Made by a program: the position numbers and the translations under genes. Below the pieces are notes generated by a model. The model did no database searches. It was not told where the DNA came from and was given only the letters and a program-made list of their open reading frames with translations. This document shows positions 26,574-35,781 of a DNA stretch of 64,000 nt, piece by piece. This stretch comes from Wolbachia endosymbiont (group A) of Pogonocherus hispidulus (GTDB lineage Bacteria; Pseudomonadota; Alphaproteobacteria; Rickettsiales; Anaplasmataceae). Each line of letters opens with the position of its first letter. Within the stretch, counting starts at the first letter, position 1. The stretch lies in assembly GCF_964028195.1 (NCBI RefSeq), contig NZ_OZ034750.1:1488001-1552000 (forward strand), in the 5' to 3' direction.

Positions 26574-27746
26574 TTACAGATGTGAACATGCTGTAAGCTC
26601 TTTATCATCAACAAGAGGACTCACATTAATGGATGTTAATTTACTTGATAGGAAGTTTGAATGCAATTCAGCTACTGCTGCTATAGCAAACACTGTAGCC
26701 ATAGCAAGTAGTCCTGCTCCTATCAATCCTGATGTCATTGCTCCTGCAACAATGCACCCTATTGTGGAGAGAGCACAACCTGCTACAAGTGCAACGTGAA
26801 GATTTCTGTTATTGGGTTGTTTAAGTGGAATATCTTCACCCTTTTTCTCATTCACAGGAAGTTTCTGCACAGTTGTAATGGTATTTTTTTTGTCCTTTTT
26901 TTCTTCAGATTTCACTGGATCCTTTGTGTGGTCATCATCTGTCATCAAAGTAGCTGACACTGGGATCTTTGATTCTTCTCCTCTGGCTTCAGTTACCTGC
27001 TGTAATAACACCTGGGATAACTCCTCCTTAACTTGATCTGGATTTGCTTGACCACCTGAGTTTTCATTTTCTTGTATCTTTGGCTCTTCTGGTGCAGCTT
27101 GCTCTGGTTGCACTTGATTCTCATTCTCTTTTTGTAGATTATTATTTTCTCCAGCAGAGCTTAATATTGAGCTTACGCTGCTCTTTCTACTACTTACTGG
27201 TGATCTTGAACTTTCTTCACTCTTTCTAGGTGAGTCTATTCCACTATCTGAACCATTATCATTACTGAGTTTAGAAGTTTCTACACTAAAGCTACTGTTT
27301 TGACTGTTTCTACGATCGTTTTGATTTTGAATAGTACTACTAGAATGATCTTTATTGCTGCTCTTTTTAGTAATTTCTGAAATTATTCTTACTATTTTCC
27401 CTCTTACTGTTTGTGGTCTTTGTGATTGTTCTATTTCATTGTTAAATACTGGAGGTGCGGCCAGTTCTTCTGATTTTATTACTTCATCTTTCAACTCTGG
27501 AAGAAAGTTTTTGATATAATAACCATGATATTCTTCTTGTCCTCTCAGTGATTCTTCTAATTGAGTTAATACCTCAGGACTAGCTCCTTTGTTGAACAAC
27601 TCTATGCATTTTTTGATAGTTCCATCTCCCTTTTTTGGACTTCCGTAATTATGTGTTTTTTTTGTTACCTTTTTGTATATAATTTCACGCAATGATTGGT
27701 CAATATCTTCTTTATTCTTCTGAGATTTTTTAAAAGGACTTGGCAT
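26574..27746 (-). CDS. Disordered Ser-rich protein with C-terminal membrane hairpin (candidate effector)
   Basis: 390 residues, ATG at 27746. The N-terminal 100 residues are basic and helical (EIIYKKVTKKTHNYG, LEESLRGQEEYHGYYIKNFL). Residues 125-300 are Ser/Asn/Gln/Glu-rich and disordered, with RRNS at 145-148, DSGIDS at 167-172 (a match to the DSG-phi-x-S phosphodegron pattern) and RKSSVSS. Near residue 318-362 two hydrophobic segments (VALVAGCALSTIGCIVAGAM and GLIGAGLLAMATVFAIAAVA) form a membrane hairpin, a topology common in intracellular-pathogen proteins placed in host membranes. Part of the disordered region (IPVSATLMTDDD) is a translated palindromic-repeat fragment. No family recognised; the effector role is inference. 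Confidence 0.55.
   Translation of the reverse strand: MPSPFKKSQKNKEDIDQSLREIIYKKVTKKTHNYGSPKKGDGTIKKCIELFNKGASPEVLTQLEESLRGQEEYHGYYIKNFLPELKDEVIKSEELAAPPVFNNEIEQSQRPQTVRGKIVRIISEITKKSSNKDHSSSTIQNQNDRRNSQNSSFSVETSKLSNDNGSDSGIDSPRKSEESSRSPVSSRKSSVSSILSSAGENNNLQKENENQVQPEQAAPEEPKIQENENSGGQANPDQVKEELSQVLLQQVTEARGEESKIPVSATLMTDDDHTKDPVKSEEKKDKKNTITTVQKLPVNEKKGEDIPLKQPNNRNLHVALVAGCALSTIGCIVAGAMTSGLIGAGLLAMATVFAIAAVAELHSNFLSSKLTSINVSPLVDDKELTACSHL
26930..26975. repeat. Palindromic-repeat fragment inside a coding sequence
   Basis: GTCATCAAAGTAGCTGACACTGGGATC matches the spacer repeat seen at 12395-12420 (GTCATAAAAGTAGCTGACACTGGAATC). On the minus strand it is translated as KIPVSATLMTDD in the disordered part of the 26574-27746 protein without breaking the frame. 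Confidence 0.7.
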
Positions 27747-27810
27747 AGCACGTCTCCATACATAATAAAATGTATAGATACCTCTTTAGCGTTAATTTTA
27801 CATTAAAACT

Positions 27811-27824
27811 GGGCAATTATGCCC
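27811..27824. terminator. Small hairpin after the flavoprotein gene
   Basis: GGGCA ATTA TGCCC at 27811-27824 lies 15 bases beyond the stop of the minus-strand nitronate-monooxygenase-like gene, followed on that strand by AGTTTTAAT. It is a short but GC-rich stem in an AT-rich spacer, consistent with an intrinsic terminator for that transcript. Confidence 0.4.
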
Positions 27825-27838
27825 TATAATGGGCTCTT

Positions 27839-28891
27839 TCAGAGATAATTATGACTTGCTTGCTTGTTAACTATTTGCTTTGCTGCTTCTACAGATTTGC
27901 TCTCAATATAATTGTCTGCCTGTTGAACTAACATATTCACTACTTCTTTTACAGGCTTTTCCCTATCAACCATGCCAACACTTTGACCGGCCATTAAAGA
28001 TCCCGTTTCAACATCTCCATCAATTACTGCTCTTCTTAAAGCTCCAGCCCAGAATTTTTCTATTTCAAGCTGCCCATCTTCCTTTGAGACCTGTCCCTTT
28101 TGGTATTCATCAATAACTTTTTTTTGGTGCTTCATAAAATCATCACTTGCTTTGTTGGCTATGGCTCTTACAGGAATTACAGGAAAATCAGCACTTATCT
28201 GCATAGAAGACACTGCATTACGTGCGGCTGATTTAATAAACACTTCCTTAAAATTTTTGTGGGCAATTGACTCGTTAGTGCAGACAAATAATGTACCTAT
28301 TTGACAGCCACTTGCCCCCATTTCTAAGTAATTAACTATCATTTCACCTCTGCCTATTCCACCTGCGACAAACACTGGTATTTGTTCATTTTTAAAATGA
28401 GGCAATATCTCTTGTGCAAGAACAGAAGTGCTAACTGGCCCTATGTGCCCACCTGCTTCCATTCCCTCTATTATTAACGCATCTACTCCCATTTTTACTA
28501 ATCTTTTCGCAAGGCTTAATGCTGGTGCAAAGCACATAACTTCAATGCCTGCACCCTTGATTTTTTCTATATTAGGCTTTGTTGGCAGTCCACCGGCAAG
28601 CACTATATGGCTCACTTTTGTTTCAATGCACACATCTATCAACTCACTCAACTTTGGGTGCATAGTAATTAGGTTTACACCAAATGGTTTGTTAGTTAAT
28701 TTTTGTGTCTCTATGATTTCCTTTTCCAGTAAGTCTGGAAACATTGCACCACATGCAATTACACCAAAACCACCAGCGTTTGAGATTGCCGAAACCAAAT
28801 TTCTCTCTGAAACCCAGCTCATAGCACCACCCATTATCGCAAACTCACTGCCAAGAAAATCTGTTCCTTTTTTCCAGAGGCTACTTAACAT
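27839..28891 (-). CDS. FMN-dependent nitronate monooxygenase-like oxidoreductase (FabK/NMO family)
   Basis: 350 residues, ATG at 28891. TIM-barrel flavoprotein of the 2-nitropropane dioxygenase family: the start FAIMGGAMSWVSERNLVSAI and GGFGVIACG, the central EGMEAGGHIG (substrate His in GGHxG), and the phosphate-binding VFVAGGIGRGEMI and GASGCQIGTLF. The family oxidises alkyl nitronates or, in the FabK subgroup, reduces enoyl-ACP. Which one applies cannot be told from the sequence; FabK-type reduction would need FabI to be absent from the genome. It ends with a short charged C-terminal extension. The next gene upstream, cytochrome b561, is only 5 bp away, so they are probably one transcript. 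Confidence 0.82.
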   Translation of the reverse strand: MLSSLWKKGTDFLGSEFAIMGGAMSWVSERNLVSAISNAGGFGVIACGAMFPDLLEKEIIETQKLTNKPFGVNLITMHPKLSELIDVCIETKVSHIVLAGGLPTKPNIEKIKGAGIEVMCFAPALSLAKRLVKMGVDALIIEGMEAGGHIGPVSTSVLAQEILPHFKNEQIPVFVAGGIGRGEMIVNYLEMGASGCQIGTLFVCTNESIAHKNFKEVFIKSAARNAVSSMQISADFPVIPVRAIANKASDDFMKHQKKVIDEYQKGQVSKEDGQLEIEKFWAGALRRAVIDGDVETGSLMAGQSVGMVDREKPVKEVVNMLVQQADNYIESKSVEAAKQIVNKQASHNYL

Positions 28892-28896
28892 ATAAC

Positions 28897-29418
28897 CTAT
28901 ATCATACGTTTAAAAATGTTTTGCTTATCTATAAATGTGTGTTTCAAAGCGCCAAGTATATGCAAGATTATAAAGAGTACCATAAAATATGCAAGCATCG
29001 AATGTAGCTGATTAGCCGTGTTAGCTAGATCTTTGTTTTGATTAATCAACAAAGGGATATGAAAAAGATATTTGATCTTTTTGCCAGAAGCAGAAGACAT
29101 AACATAACCAGATAGTGGCATTAGCACCATCAAAGAATATAAACCAAAGTGTACTGTTTTACTTGCATTGATTACAAACCGAGAAAAATTTGCTGGAAGT
29201 GGTGGAACATAAGTAAAGACGCGAAAAAATATGCGTACTATGATTAATCCAAGAATAGTGATACCGCAAGCCTTATGAATAGCGTATATGTTGAACTTAA
29301 TTTCATTGCTAAGTGGTAAGCTTTTCATATAAAGTCCAGAACAAAGCATACCGATAATAAAAACAGCCATCAACCAATGGATAATTCTTAAACCTAGGCT
29401 ATATTTATCGTCTTCCAT
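28897..29418 (-). CDS. cybB: Cytochrome b561
   Basis: 173 residues with four hydrophobic segments (about 12-30, 48-66, 88-107, 138-157). Likely haem ligands are H14 (RIIHW), H48 (IHKACG), H139 and H153, the arrangement of the bacterial CybB family. It is an inner-membrane dihaem cytochrome that moves electrons between the quinone pool and other acceptors. It precedes the flavoprotein gene by 5 bp on the same strand. ATG at 29418; upstream is the large repeat island, where its promoter must lie within about 150 bp. Confidence 0.88.
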   Translation of the reverse strand: MEDDKYSLGLRIIHWLMAVFIIGMLCSGLYMKSLPLSNEIKFNIYAIHKACGITILGLIIVRIFFRVFTYVPPLPANFSRFVINASKTVHFGLYSLMVLMPLSGYVMSSASGKKIKYLFHIPLLINQNKDLANTANQLHSMLAYFMVLFIILHILGALKHTFIDKQNIFKRMI

Positions 29419-29587
29419 TTTGATTACCCTAAAGTAGCATTTATATAATAGAAAAACTATTTTTCAATCAAAATTATTAAAGCAATTTAGATTTACCGAC
29501 AATGTAGCTATACAAATTCGACCCAGCCGGGAGTCAAGTAGCTGGCCGGCACCTAAGCCATAAAAAAGGATTAAATGCAAAACTTCC

Positions 29588-30031
29588 TTGACAAACTTCG
29601 CCAGCCCCCTTATCATGAAACTGAAGGTATTCAGTTATCTTCATCTGTGCAGATTAAACAGCAAGAAAACAACGTAGTTGGCGTCTTATTTTTAATTTTT
29701 TGCACTATGTGCACCTTATGTCTTCACAACATTTCTGGGTTTTTACCTATATAAGCTGAAACGCGCTTATAAGTCGTTTAAGACAGTATAGTACGCCAAT
29801 TTGCAGGATTAGGAAGTGAACACTAATTACCACGGGGTTTCTTTTGCCTTTTTTTCTGCTTAGTAAATTTCTTAAACATTTGAACTAAGGTGAGTTGCAC
29901 TTAAAAGCAGCTAAATTGCAGTGTTTAAGACTTAAAAAAACGCCAATACAGAAAATAGACAATGACCAGGGCTTCTTTTGCCTTTTTTTTCGTTTGGTAA
30001 ATTTCTTAATGTTTATAACTAAACGACAACC
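29588..30031 (+). repeat. Long dispersed noncoding repeat, copy A (about 445 bp)
   Basis: It begins TTGACAAACTTCGCCAGCC and ends AAACGACAACCG. Two related copies are in the window: 40871-41318 (minus) and 62225-62670 (plus). Conserved landmarks shared by all three: TTTTACCTATATAAGC, CGCGCTTATAAGTCGTTTAA, GACAGTATAGTACGCCAATT and GTGTTTAAGACTTAAAAAA. Internally, TTTTGCCTTTTTTTC...GTAAATTTCTTAA occurs twice about 120 bp apart. No conserved frame is open in all copies, so it is probably not a protein gene. Each copy is followed in the same direction by palindromic repeats. Confidence 0.85.
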
Positions 30032-31510
30032 GTCATACCGCTACTTGTTAGCGGCTGAGATACCGCGAATGAATTGCGGTATGACGGTTAAGTATCCCGC
30101 TACGTGTTAGCGGGATCTAGAGATACCGCGAATGAATCGCGGTATGACGGTGTAGATGATGGTTAAGTATTCCGCTACGTGTTAGCGGGATCTAGAGATA
30201 CCGCGGCGGTATGACGGTTCGCGGTGGCATGACGATAACCTCGTCATCCCGCTGCTTGTTAGCGGGATCTATGCTAAGATACCGCGAATGAATCGCGGTA
30301 TGACGGTGTAGATGATGGTTAAGTATTCCGCTACGTGTTAGCGGCTGAGATACCGTGACGGTATAGTAACTCGTCATCCCGCTGCTTGTTAGCGGGATCT
30401 ATGCTTTGAGATACCGCGAATGAATCGCGGTATGACGGTTCGTGGCGGTATGACGTAGGACTGCTGTCATTCCAGTCTGGAATCCAGCTTTTTCATAATC
30501 ATCAAAACGTTGTATTTTAACATAAAACGGCTACTTTTATGCTTGCCAACTTAATAAAATTCCTGGATCCCAGTGTCAAGCACTGGGATGACAAAAAAAG
30601 GTACTAGCCTGACAATCGTCATCCCGCTACGTGTTAGCGGGATCTATGCTTTGAGATACCGCGGCGGTATGACGGTGTAGATGATGGTTAAGTATTCCGC
30701 TACGTGTTAGCGGCTGAGATACCGTGACGGTATAGTAACTCGTCATCCCGCTACTTGTTAGCAGCTGAGATACCGTGACGGTATAGTAACTCGTCATCCC
30801 GCTACGTGTTAGCGGGATCTATGCTTTGAGATACCGCGGCGGTATGACGGTGTAGATGATGGTTAAGTATTCCGCTACGTGTTAGCGGCTGAGATACCGT
30901 GACGGTATAGTAACTCGTCATCCCGCTACTTGTTAGCGGCTAAGAGATACCGCGAATGAATCGCGGTATGACGGTTCGCGGCGGTATGACGTAGGACTGC
31001 TGTCATTCCAGCGCGTGACGCTGGCATCCAGTCTTTATTATGCAGCCACTTGGTTAGAATTAAGTCTTCTGGATCCAAGTAGTCAGGGCACTGGGATGAC
31101 ACCTTCATAAAGGAACCAGTGTCACACTAAGGATGACACCCTGATAACCGTCATACCGCTGCTTGTTAGCGGGATCTAGAGATACCGCGGCGGTATGACG
31201 GTGTAGATAGTAATTCGTCATCCCGCTACGTGTTAGCGGGATCTCTTGTTAGCGGCTGAGATACCGCGAATGAATCGCGGTATGACGGTTAAGTAGGGTG
31301 TCATTCCAGTCTGGCATCCAGTCTTTATTATGCAGCCACTTGGTTAGAATTAAGTCTTCTGGATCCCAGTGTCTGGGCACTGGGATGACACCATTCTTTT
31401 TTCTGGATCCAAGTAGTCAGGGCACTGGGATGACAGGAGAAGGAGACACCAGAACGACAAGAGGGGGCACTGGAATGACATCATAGGGGCGCTGGGATGA
31501 CACCCTTTCC
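30032..31510. repeat. Dense array of palindromic repeats
   Basis: About 1.5 kb made almost wholly of short palindromes: ATCCCGCT..TTGTTAGCGGGAT, ATACCGCGAATGAATCGCGGTAT, variants lacking the loop, and toward the right end ATCCCAGTG..CACTGGGAT units (30567-30595 and 31360-31500). A longer compound unit, GGTATGACGGTGTAGATGATGGTTAAGTATTCCGCTACG-like, recurs at about 30295, 30669 and 30839. Spacings are irregular and units are palindromic, so this is not a CRISPR. There is no gene inside; frames crossing it are by-products of the repeats. RNA from here would form strong hairpins. Confidence 0.9.
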
Positions 31511-31644
31511 CAGATGGAGATAAATTACAATGTTTGCACAGTTATGGAATTGTGCAACAGGCACAATTTAATATAAAAAGCTTTGCTTTTTGAAATTTTG
31601 GGTTATACTTAAGCATAGTTTATTATTAGTAAGGGATAATTGCC

Positions 31645-33058
31645 ATGAACGAAGAAGAAGCTTTAAAAATCTTGGGAATAACAAATCTTTCTGATTTTGA
31701 GATTGTTGAACAAGCTAAACAACGACTTAATGAATTGTATAAGAGCAATTTTACAACGTTATCATACCTTTTAAAAAAAGATGATACAGAGGAACTCTCG
31801 AAAAAAATAGAAGCATGCAAATTTATTATTGGAGATCAACAAGATCAGGTAAAAGTTTTTTCGGACCTTGTAATATTAGCCATTAACGACGATAAAATGG
31901 ATTTTTTGAAGTTGTTGCTAGAGACAGTAAAAAATGATGATAAATTTAACTATTTGAATACAGAAGGTACTGGTGGCAATATGCCATTAAACTTCGTGCT
32001 TGGGTATACAAGTTATAAACATGAGTCAAGGGTTAAAGCCATAGACTTACTTTTGAAGCATGGTGCTGATCCTAATACAAGAAACCGAGAAGGCAAATCA
32101 CCATTACACTGTGTTATTAATAATAGTGATGGCACTTTTTGCCACAAAGTTACTGAATTACTATTAAATTATAACGCTAGTCCTGATGCAGAAGATAATC
32201 AGGGTAAAACACCGTTGCATTACTTATTTGAAGATGGAATTCACAATCATGTTGAAATTGCGAAGCTGCTTCTCAAAAGGGGTGCAAATCTCTATATACA
32301 AAATGAACGCGGTGAGTCTCTATTATATAAAGTATATTCTGAAAAACGTGATGACATTGTAAAACTGCTCTTGGAGCATAGTGCTAGTTCTGATATAAAA
32401 AGTGAACGTGTTCAATCTCTATTACGTAAAGCGTGTTCTGAAGGGCGTGATAACATTGTGAAACTGCTCTTGGAGCATGGTGCAAATCCTGATGTAAAAG
32501 ATCAAAAAGGCAGATCACTATTCTATTATATTATTGATAGCTATAGAATAGACGATCGTTATAAAGTTGTAGAATTTTTTGGATAAAGGTGCTAACCCTA
32601 ATATGCAGGATGATCTGGGTAGGGCGCCGTTGCATTACTTGTGTGAATACGGCCATTGCGAGGGTAGTGTTGAGATTGCAAAATTGCTTTTGAGGAGAGG
32701 TGCTGATCCAGGTTTGAAGGATAAAGATGGCAAAAAGCCAATAGATCTTATTTTTTCTTACGATCGTGTTGGAGAACTATTTGGTGCTATTGACTATAAT
32801 AAAGCAACCTTGCTTGGGGCTGTTACACTATTGACTACAGCAGGTAGTATTGCCTTGATTTCTGGGGTTGCGGACGCATACATAGGTAAAGTTTGGTGTT
32901 CTACTCTTGCAGCAGTTATGGCTGCTGTTGCATTATGTTGTGCATACTACGCAGTAAAAACTCTATTTTTTTCACCAGGGCCATCGTCTGAGTTTACTGA
33001 AGCTAGGGCGGAGTTTCTTAATAGTCAGAAATCACCAAATCCAGCAGATAGGGCTTAA
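31645..33058 (+). pseudogene. Ankyrin-repeat membrane protein, split by a homopolymer frameshift
   Basis: ATG at 31645. The first frame (313 residues) has a helical N-terminus (MNEEEALKILGITNLSDFEI) and about five ankyrin repeats (AIDLLLKHGADPNTRNREGK, VTELLLNYNASPDAEDNQGK, VEIAKLLLKRGANLYIQNER and so on). At a T6 run (32575-32580) it shifts and stops at 32584-32586; the next frame carries on directly with LDKGANPNMQDDLGRAPLHY and another repeat, then two C-terminal membrane helices (around LLGAVTLLTTAGSIALISGV and LAAVMAAVALCCAYYAV). Changing the T run by -1 or +2 restores one 470-residue ANK-TM protein, a common Wolbachia type thought to act at host membranes. Slippage during transcription could still yield full-length product. 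Confidence 0.8.
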
Positions 33059-33135
33059 CAATTAGAGACTAAAGGAGTTCTTTTTTAAAAAACTTGAGTT
33101 ATACTTATAAGTGTTTGATATCTTATATAGTAATT

Positions 33136-35781
33136 ATGTCGAGTTTAAGCTGCCTTTATGGTGATAATGCAGAATTTGTGGAAGAAATGTATAGCCGTTA
33201 TCTGCAGGGCGATAAATCAATCGGGGAAGATTGGTATAGAATTTTTTCAAGCAATTTAGAAGTTAATAAAGCAGAGACTTGCAGTGCACAACATGCAACC
33301 AAAACAGACAATGCAGTTTCTGATCTGGCAAATTTTTTCAGATCTTATGGTCATTTTTTTGCAGACCTTAACCCGTTGTCGCCGAACGCAAGTCAAGAAG
33401 TAGGCTATCAAAAATATTCGAATCTCTCTCCAACGAGTGATGCTGGAATCTATAGAGATATTTACTGCAAGAATATCGGTTTTGAATTTATGCATATTTC
33501 CTCTTATGAGGAGAGAATGTGGCTGCAGGAAAAGATCGAAAATCAAACCTATACGCTGAGTTCACAAGATAAAAAGGAAATACTGAGGCACTTGATCGAA
33601 TCTGAAGTGTTCGAGCAATTTCTCCATATGAAATTTCCTGGATATAAGCGTTTTTCTATCGAAGGTGGAGAGGCAGCTATTGTTGCAATTGAGAGAATCA
33701 TTAGTGATTCTGCAGCTTTTAGTATTGAAGAAATAGTCCTTGGCATGGCTCACCGCGGACGACTCAATGTTCTAACCAAAGTTATGGGCAAAGAATATGC
33801 GGCAATGCTATCTGAATTTCAAGGCAATCTCGCACACCCAAGTGGTCTTGAGGTGTCCGGTGATGTTAAATATCACCTTGGTTATTCTTCTGATCGAACA
33901 CTTGCCGGTGGTAAGAAAATACATTTAAGTTTATGCCCTAATCCATCTCACCTTGAAGCGGTTAATCCGGTTTTGGTTGGAAGAATAAGAGCAAAACAGA
34001 ATATAAGATCTGTGCTTGGCATATCAATTCATGGTGATGCAGCTTTTATCGGTCAAGGAGTGGTTGCTGAAACTTTAACCTTAAGCAATATTGAAGGCTA
34101 TAAGGTGGATGGTATCATGCACATTGTCATTAATAACCAAGTTGGTTTTACTGCAAGCCCATGCTGCGCACGATCCTCTTTTTATTGCACTGATGTAGCA
34201 AAATCAATAGAAGCTCCAGTGTTTCACGTTAATGGAGATAACCCGGAAGCTGTGAGTTTTGCTGCAAGTCTGGCAATGAAATATAGACAGAAATTTAAAA
34301 AGGACGTAGTGATTGACATAATATGCTACCGTAAATATGGCCATAATGAAGGAGATGAACCGAATTTCACTCAGCCACTTATGTATAAGGCGATATCAAA
34401 GCATAAAACTCCAGGAACGCTGTATGAAGAAAAATTGACTGCAGAGAAAGTATTAGATGGCGATGAAGTAAATAAATTGCGCAGTGAGTTCAGGGCAAAA
34501 TTAGATAAAAGTCTTGCTGAATCAGCGGCTTATACTCCCAAAAAAGCTGACTGGTTTTGTGGAGTGTGGTCAAAATTAAGAAGAGCAAAGTTGAACGATT
34601 TGAGCGAATACTACACAGATTCTGGTGTTCCGCCAGATGAGTTGAAAAAATTAGGTGTGCATATAAATAGCAATATCCCAAGTAACTTTAACATTAACAA
34701 TAAGGTTAGAAAAATACTCGATGGCAGAATAGGCAGTATAAATTCTGGTCACGATATAGACTGGGCAACTGCCGAAAGTCTTGCATTTGCGTCACTGCTC
34801 ACAGAAGGAATAGGAGTGCGTTTATCAGGACAAGACTCTGGTCGTGGAACTTTTTCGCACCGTCATTCAAGGCTTGTTGATCAGGTAACAGAAGAAGCGT
34901 TTATTCCGCTAAACAATATAAATGAAAAGCAAGCTCACTTTGAGGTCATAGATAGCGCTTTATCAGAGTATGCTGTAATGGGCTTTGAATATGGATATAG
35001 CCTTGATTCCCCGTATTCACTGGTGCTCTGGGAAGGACAATTTGGTGATTTTGCAAATGGTGCGCAAATTATGATCGACCAGTTTATCGCATCTGCAGAA
35101 ACAAAGTGGTTGCGATCAAGCGGTCTAGTTCTATTGTTGCCCCACGGTTATGAAGGGCAAGGACCTGAGCATAGCTCCGCACGTATAGAGAGATTTTTGC
35201 AACTCTGCGCAGAGGATAATATGCAGGTAGTTAATTGTTCCACTCCGGCAAATTACTTCCATGTCTTACGCAGACAAATGCATAGAGACTTTCGTAAGCC
35301 TCTGGTAGTATTTACACCTAAATCGCTACTGCGTCATAAAAGAGCAGTTTCTAACCTATCTGACTTTGAAGGAAAATTCCTCACGGTAATTCCAGAATGT
35401 AGAACAGGTTTAGTTTCAAATAATGAAATACGTAAAGTTGTAATATGCAGTGGTAAAGTTTATTACGATATATGTGAAGCACAAAAAATAAACGATATAG
35501 CAGTAATACGTCTAGAACAATTCTATCCATTTCCTGCCGATAAACTAAGCAGTGAACTTGAAAAGTACAAGAACGCTGAAATTATATGGTGTCAAGAAGA
35601 ACCAAAAAATATGGGGGGATGGTTTTTTGTCAACCCATTGATAGAAGAAGTGTTGTTCAATCTCGATATCCAAGCAAAAAGACCTAAGTGTATCGCAAGA
35701 CCTGCTGCTGCATCTCCTGCATGTGGTTATGTTAGTGTTCACACTCAGCAACAGGAGGAAATTTTAAAGCAGCTTAACTAA
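33136..35781 (+). CDS. sucA: 2-oxoglutarate dehydrogenase E1 component
   Basis: I choose the ATG at 33136 (MSSLSCLYGDNAEFVEEMYS), because the upstream TTG adds residues not found in the family and NAEFVEELYxxYLxxxxSIxxxW is the standard SucA start. About 881 residues, close to the usual 900-930. TPP and substrate motifs: FSIEGGEAAI, GMAHRGRLNVL, GDVKYHLGYSSDR, NPSHLEAVNPV, HGDAAFIGQGVVAETL, NNQVGFT, GHNEGDEPNFTQP and, in the C-terminal half, SGQDSGRGTFSHRH and LVLWEGQFGDFANGAQ. It decarboxylates 2-oxoglutarate in the TCA cycle and passes succinyl to E2 (SucB, not in the window). It has no obvious operon partner and ends 8 bp inside the 3' end of the convergent GTA-like gene. Confidence 0.97.
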   Translation: MSSLSCLYGDNAEFVEEMYSRYLQGDKSIGEDWYRIFSSNLEVNKAETCSAQHATKTDNAVSDLANFFRSYGHFFADLNPLSPNASQEVGYQKYSNLSPTSDAGIYRDIYCKNIGFEFMHISSYEERMWLQEKIENQTYTLSSQDKKEILRHLIESEVFEQFLHMKFPGYKRFSIEGGEAAIVAIERIISDSAAFSIEEIVLGMAHRGRLNVLTKVMGKEYAAMLSEFQGNLAHPSGLEVSGDVKYHLGYSSDRTLAGGKKIHLSLCPNPSHLEAVNPVLVGRIRAKQNIRSVLGISIHGDAAFIGQGVVAETLTLSNIEGYKVDGIMHIVINNQVGFTASPCCARSSFYCTDVAKSIEAPVFHVNGDNPEAVSFAASLAMKYRQKFKKDVVIDIICYRKYGHNEGDEPNFTQPLMYKAISKHKTPGTLYEEKLTAEKVLDGDEVNKLRSEFRAKLDKSLAESAAYTPKKADWFCGVWSKLRRAKLNDLSEYYTDSGVPPDELKKLGVHINSNIPSNFNINNKVRKILDGRIGSINSGHDIDWATAESLAFASLLTEGIGVRLSGQDSGRGTFSHRHSRLVDQVTEEAFIPLNNINEKQAHFEVIDSALSEYAVMGFEYGYSLDSPYSLVLWEGQFGDFANGAQIMIDQFIASAETKWLRSSGLVLLLPHGYEGQGPEHSSARIERFLQLCAEDNMQVVNCSTPANYFHVLRRQMHRDFRKPLVVFTPKSLLRHKRAVSNLSDFEGKFLTVIPECRTGLVSNNEIRKVVICSGKVYYDICEAQKINDIAVIRLEQFYPFPADKLSSELEKYKNAEIIWCQEEPKNMGGWFFVNPLIEEVLFNLDIQAKRPKCIARPAAASPACGYVSVHTQQQEEILKQLN

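Noticed and set aside
29895..30110. Open frame of 71 codons
   Set aside because: It crosses the dispersed repeat and the first palindromic repeats and is not open in copies B and C.
30032..31510. Possible CRISPR array
   Set aside because: The repeats are themselves palindromes of several families, spacing is irregular, there are no unique spacers of constant length and no cas genes are near.
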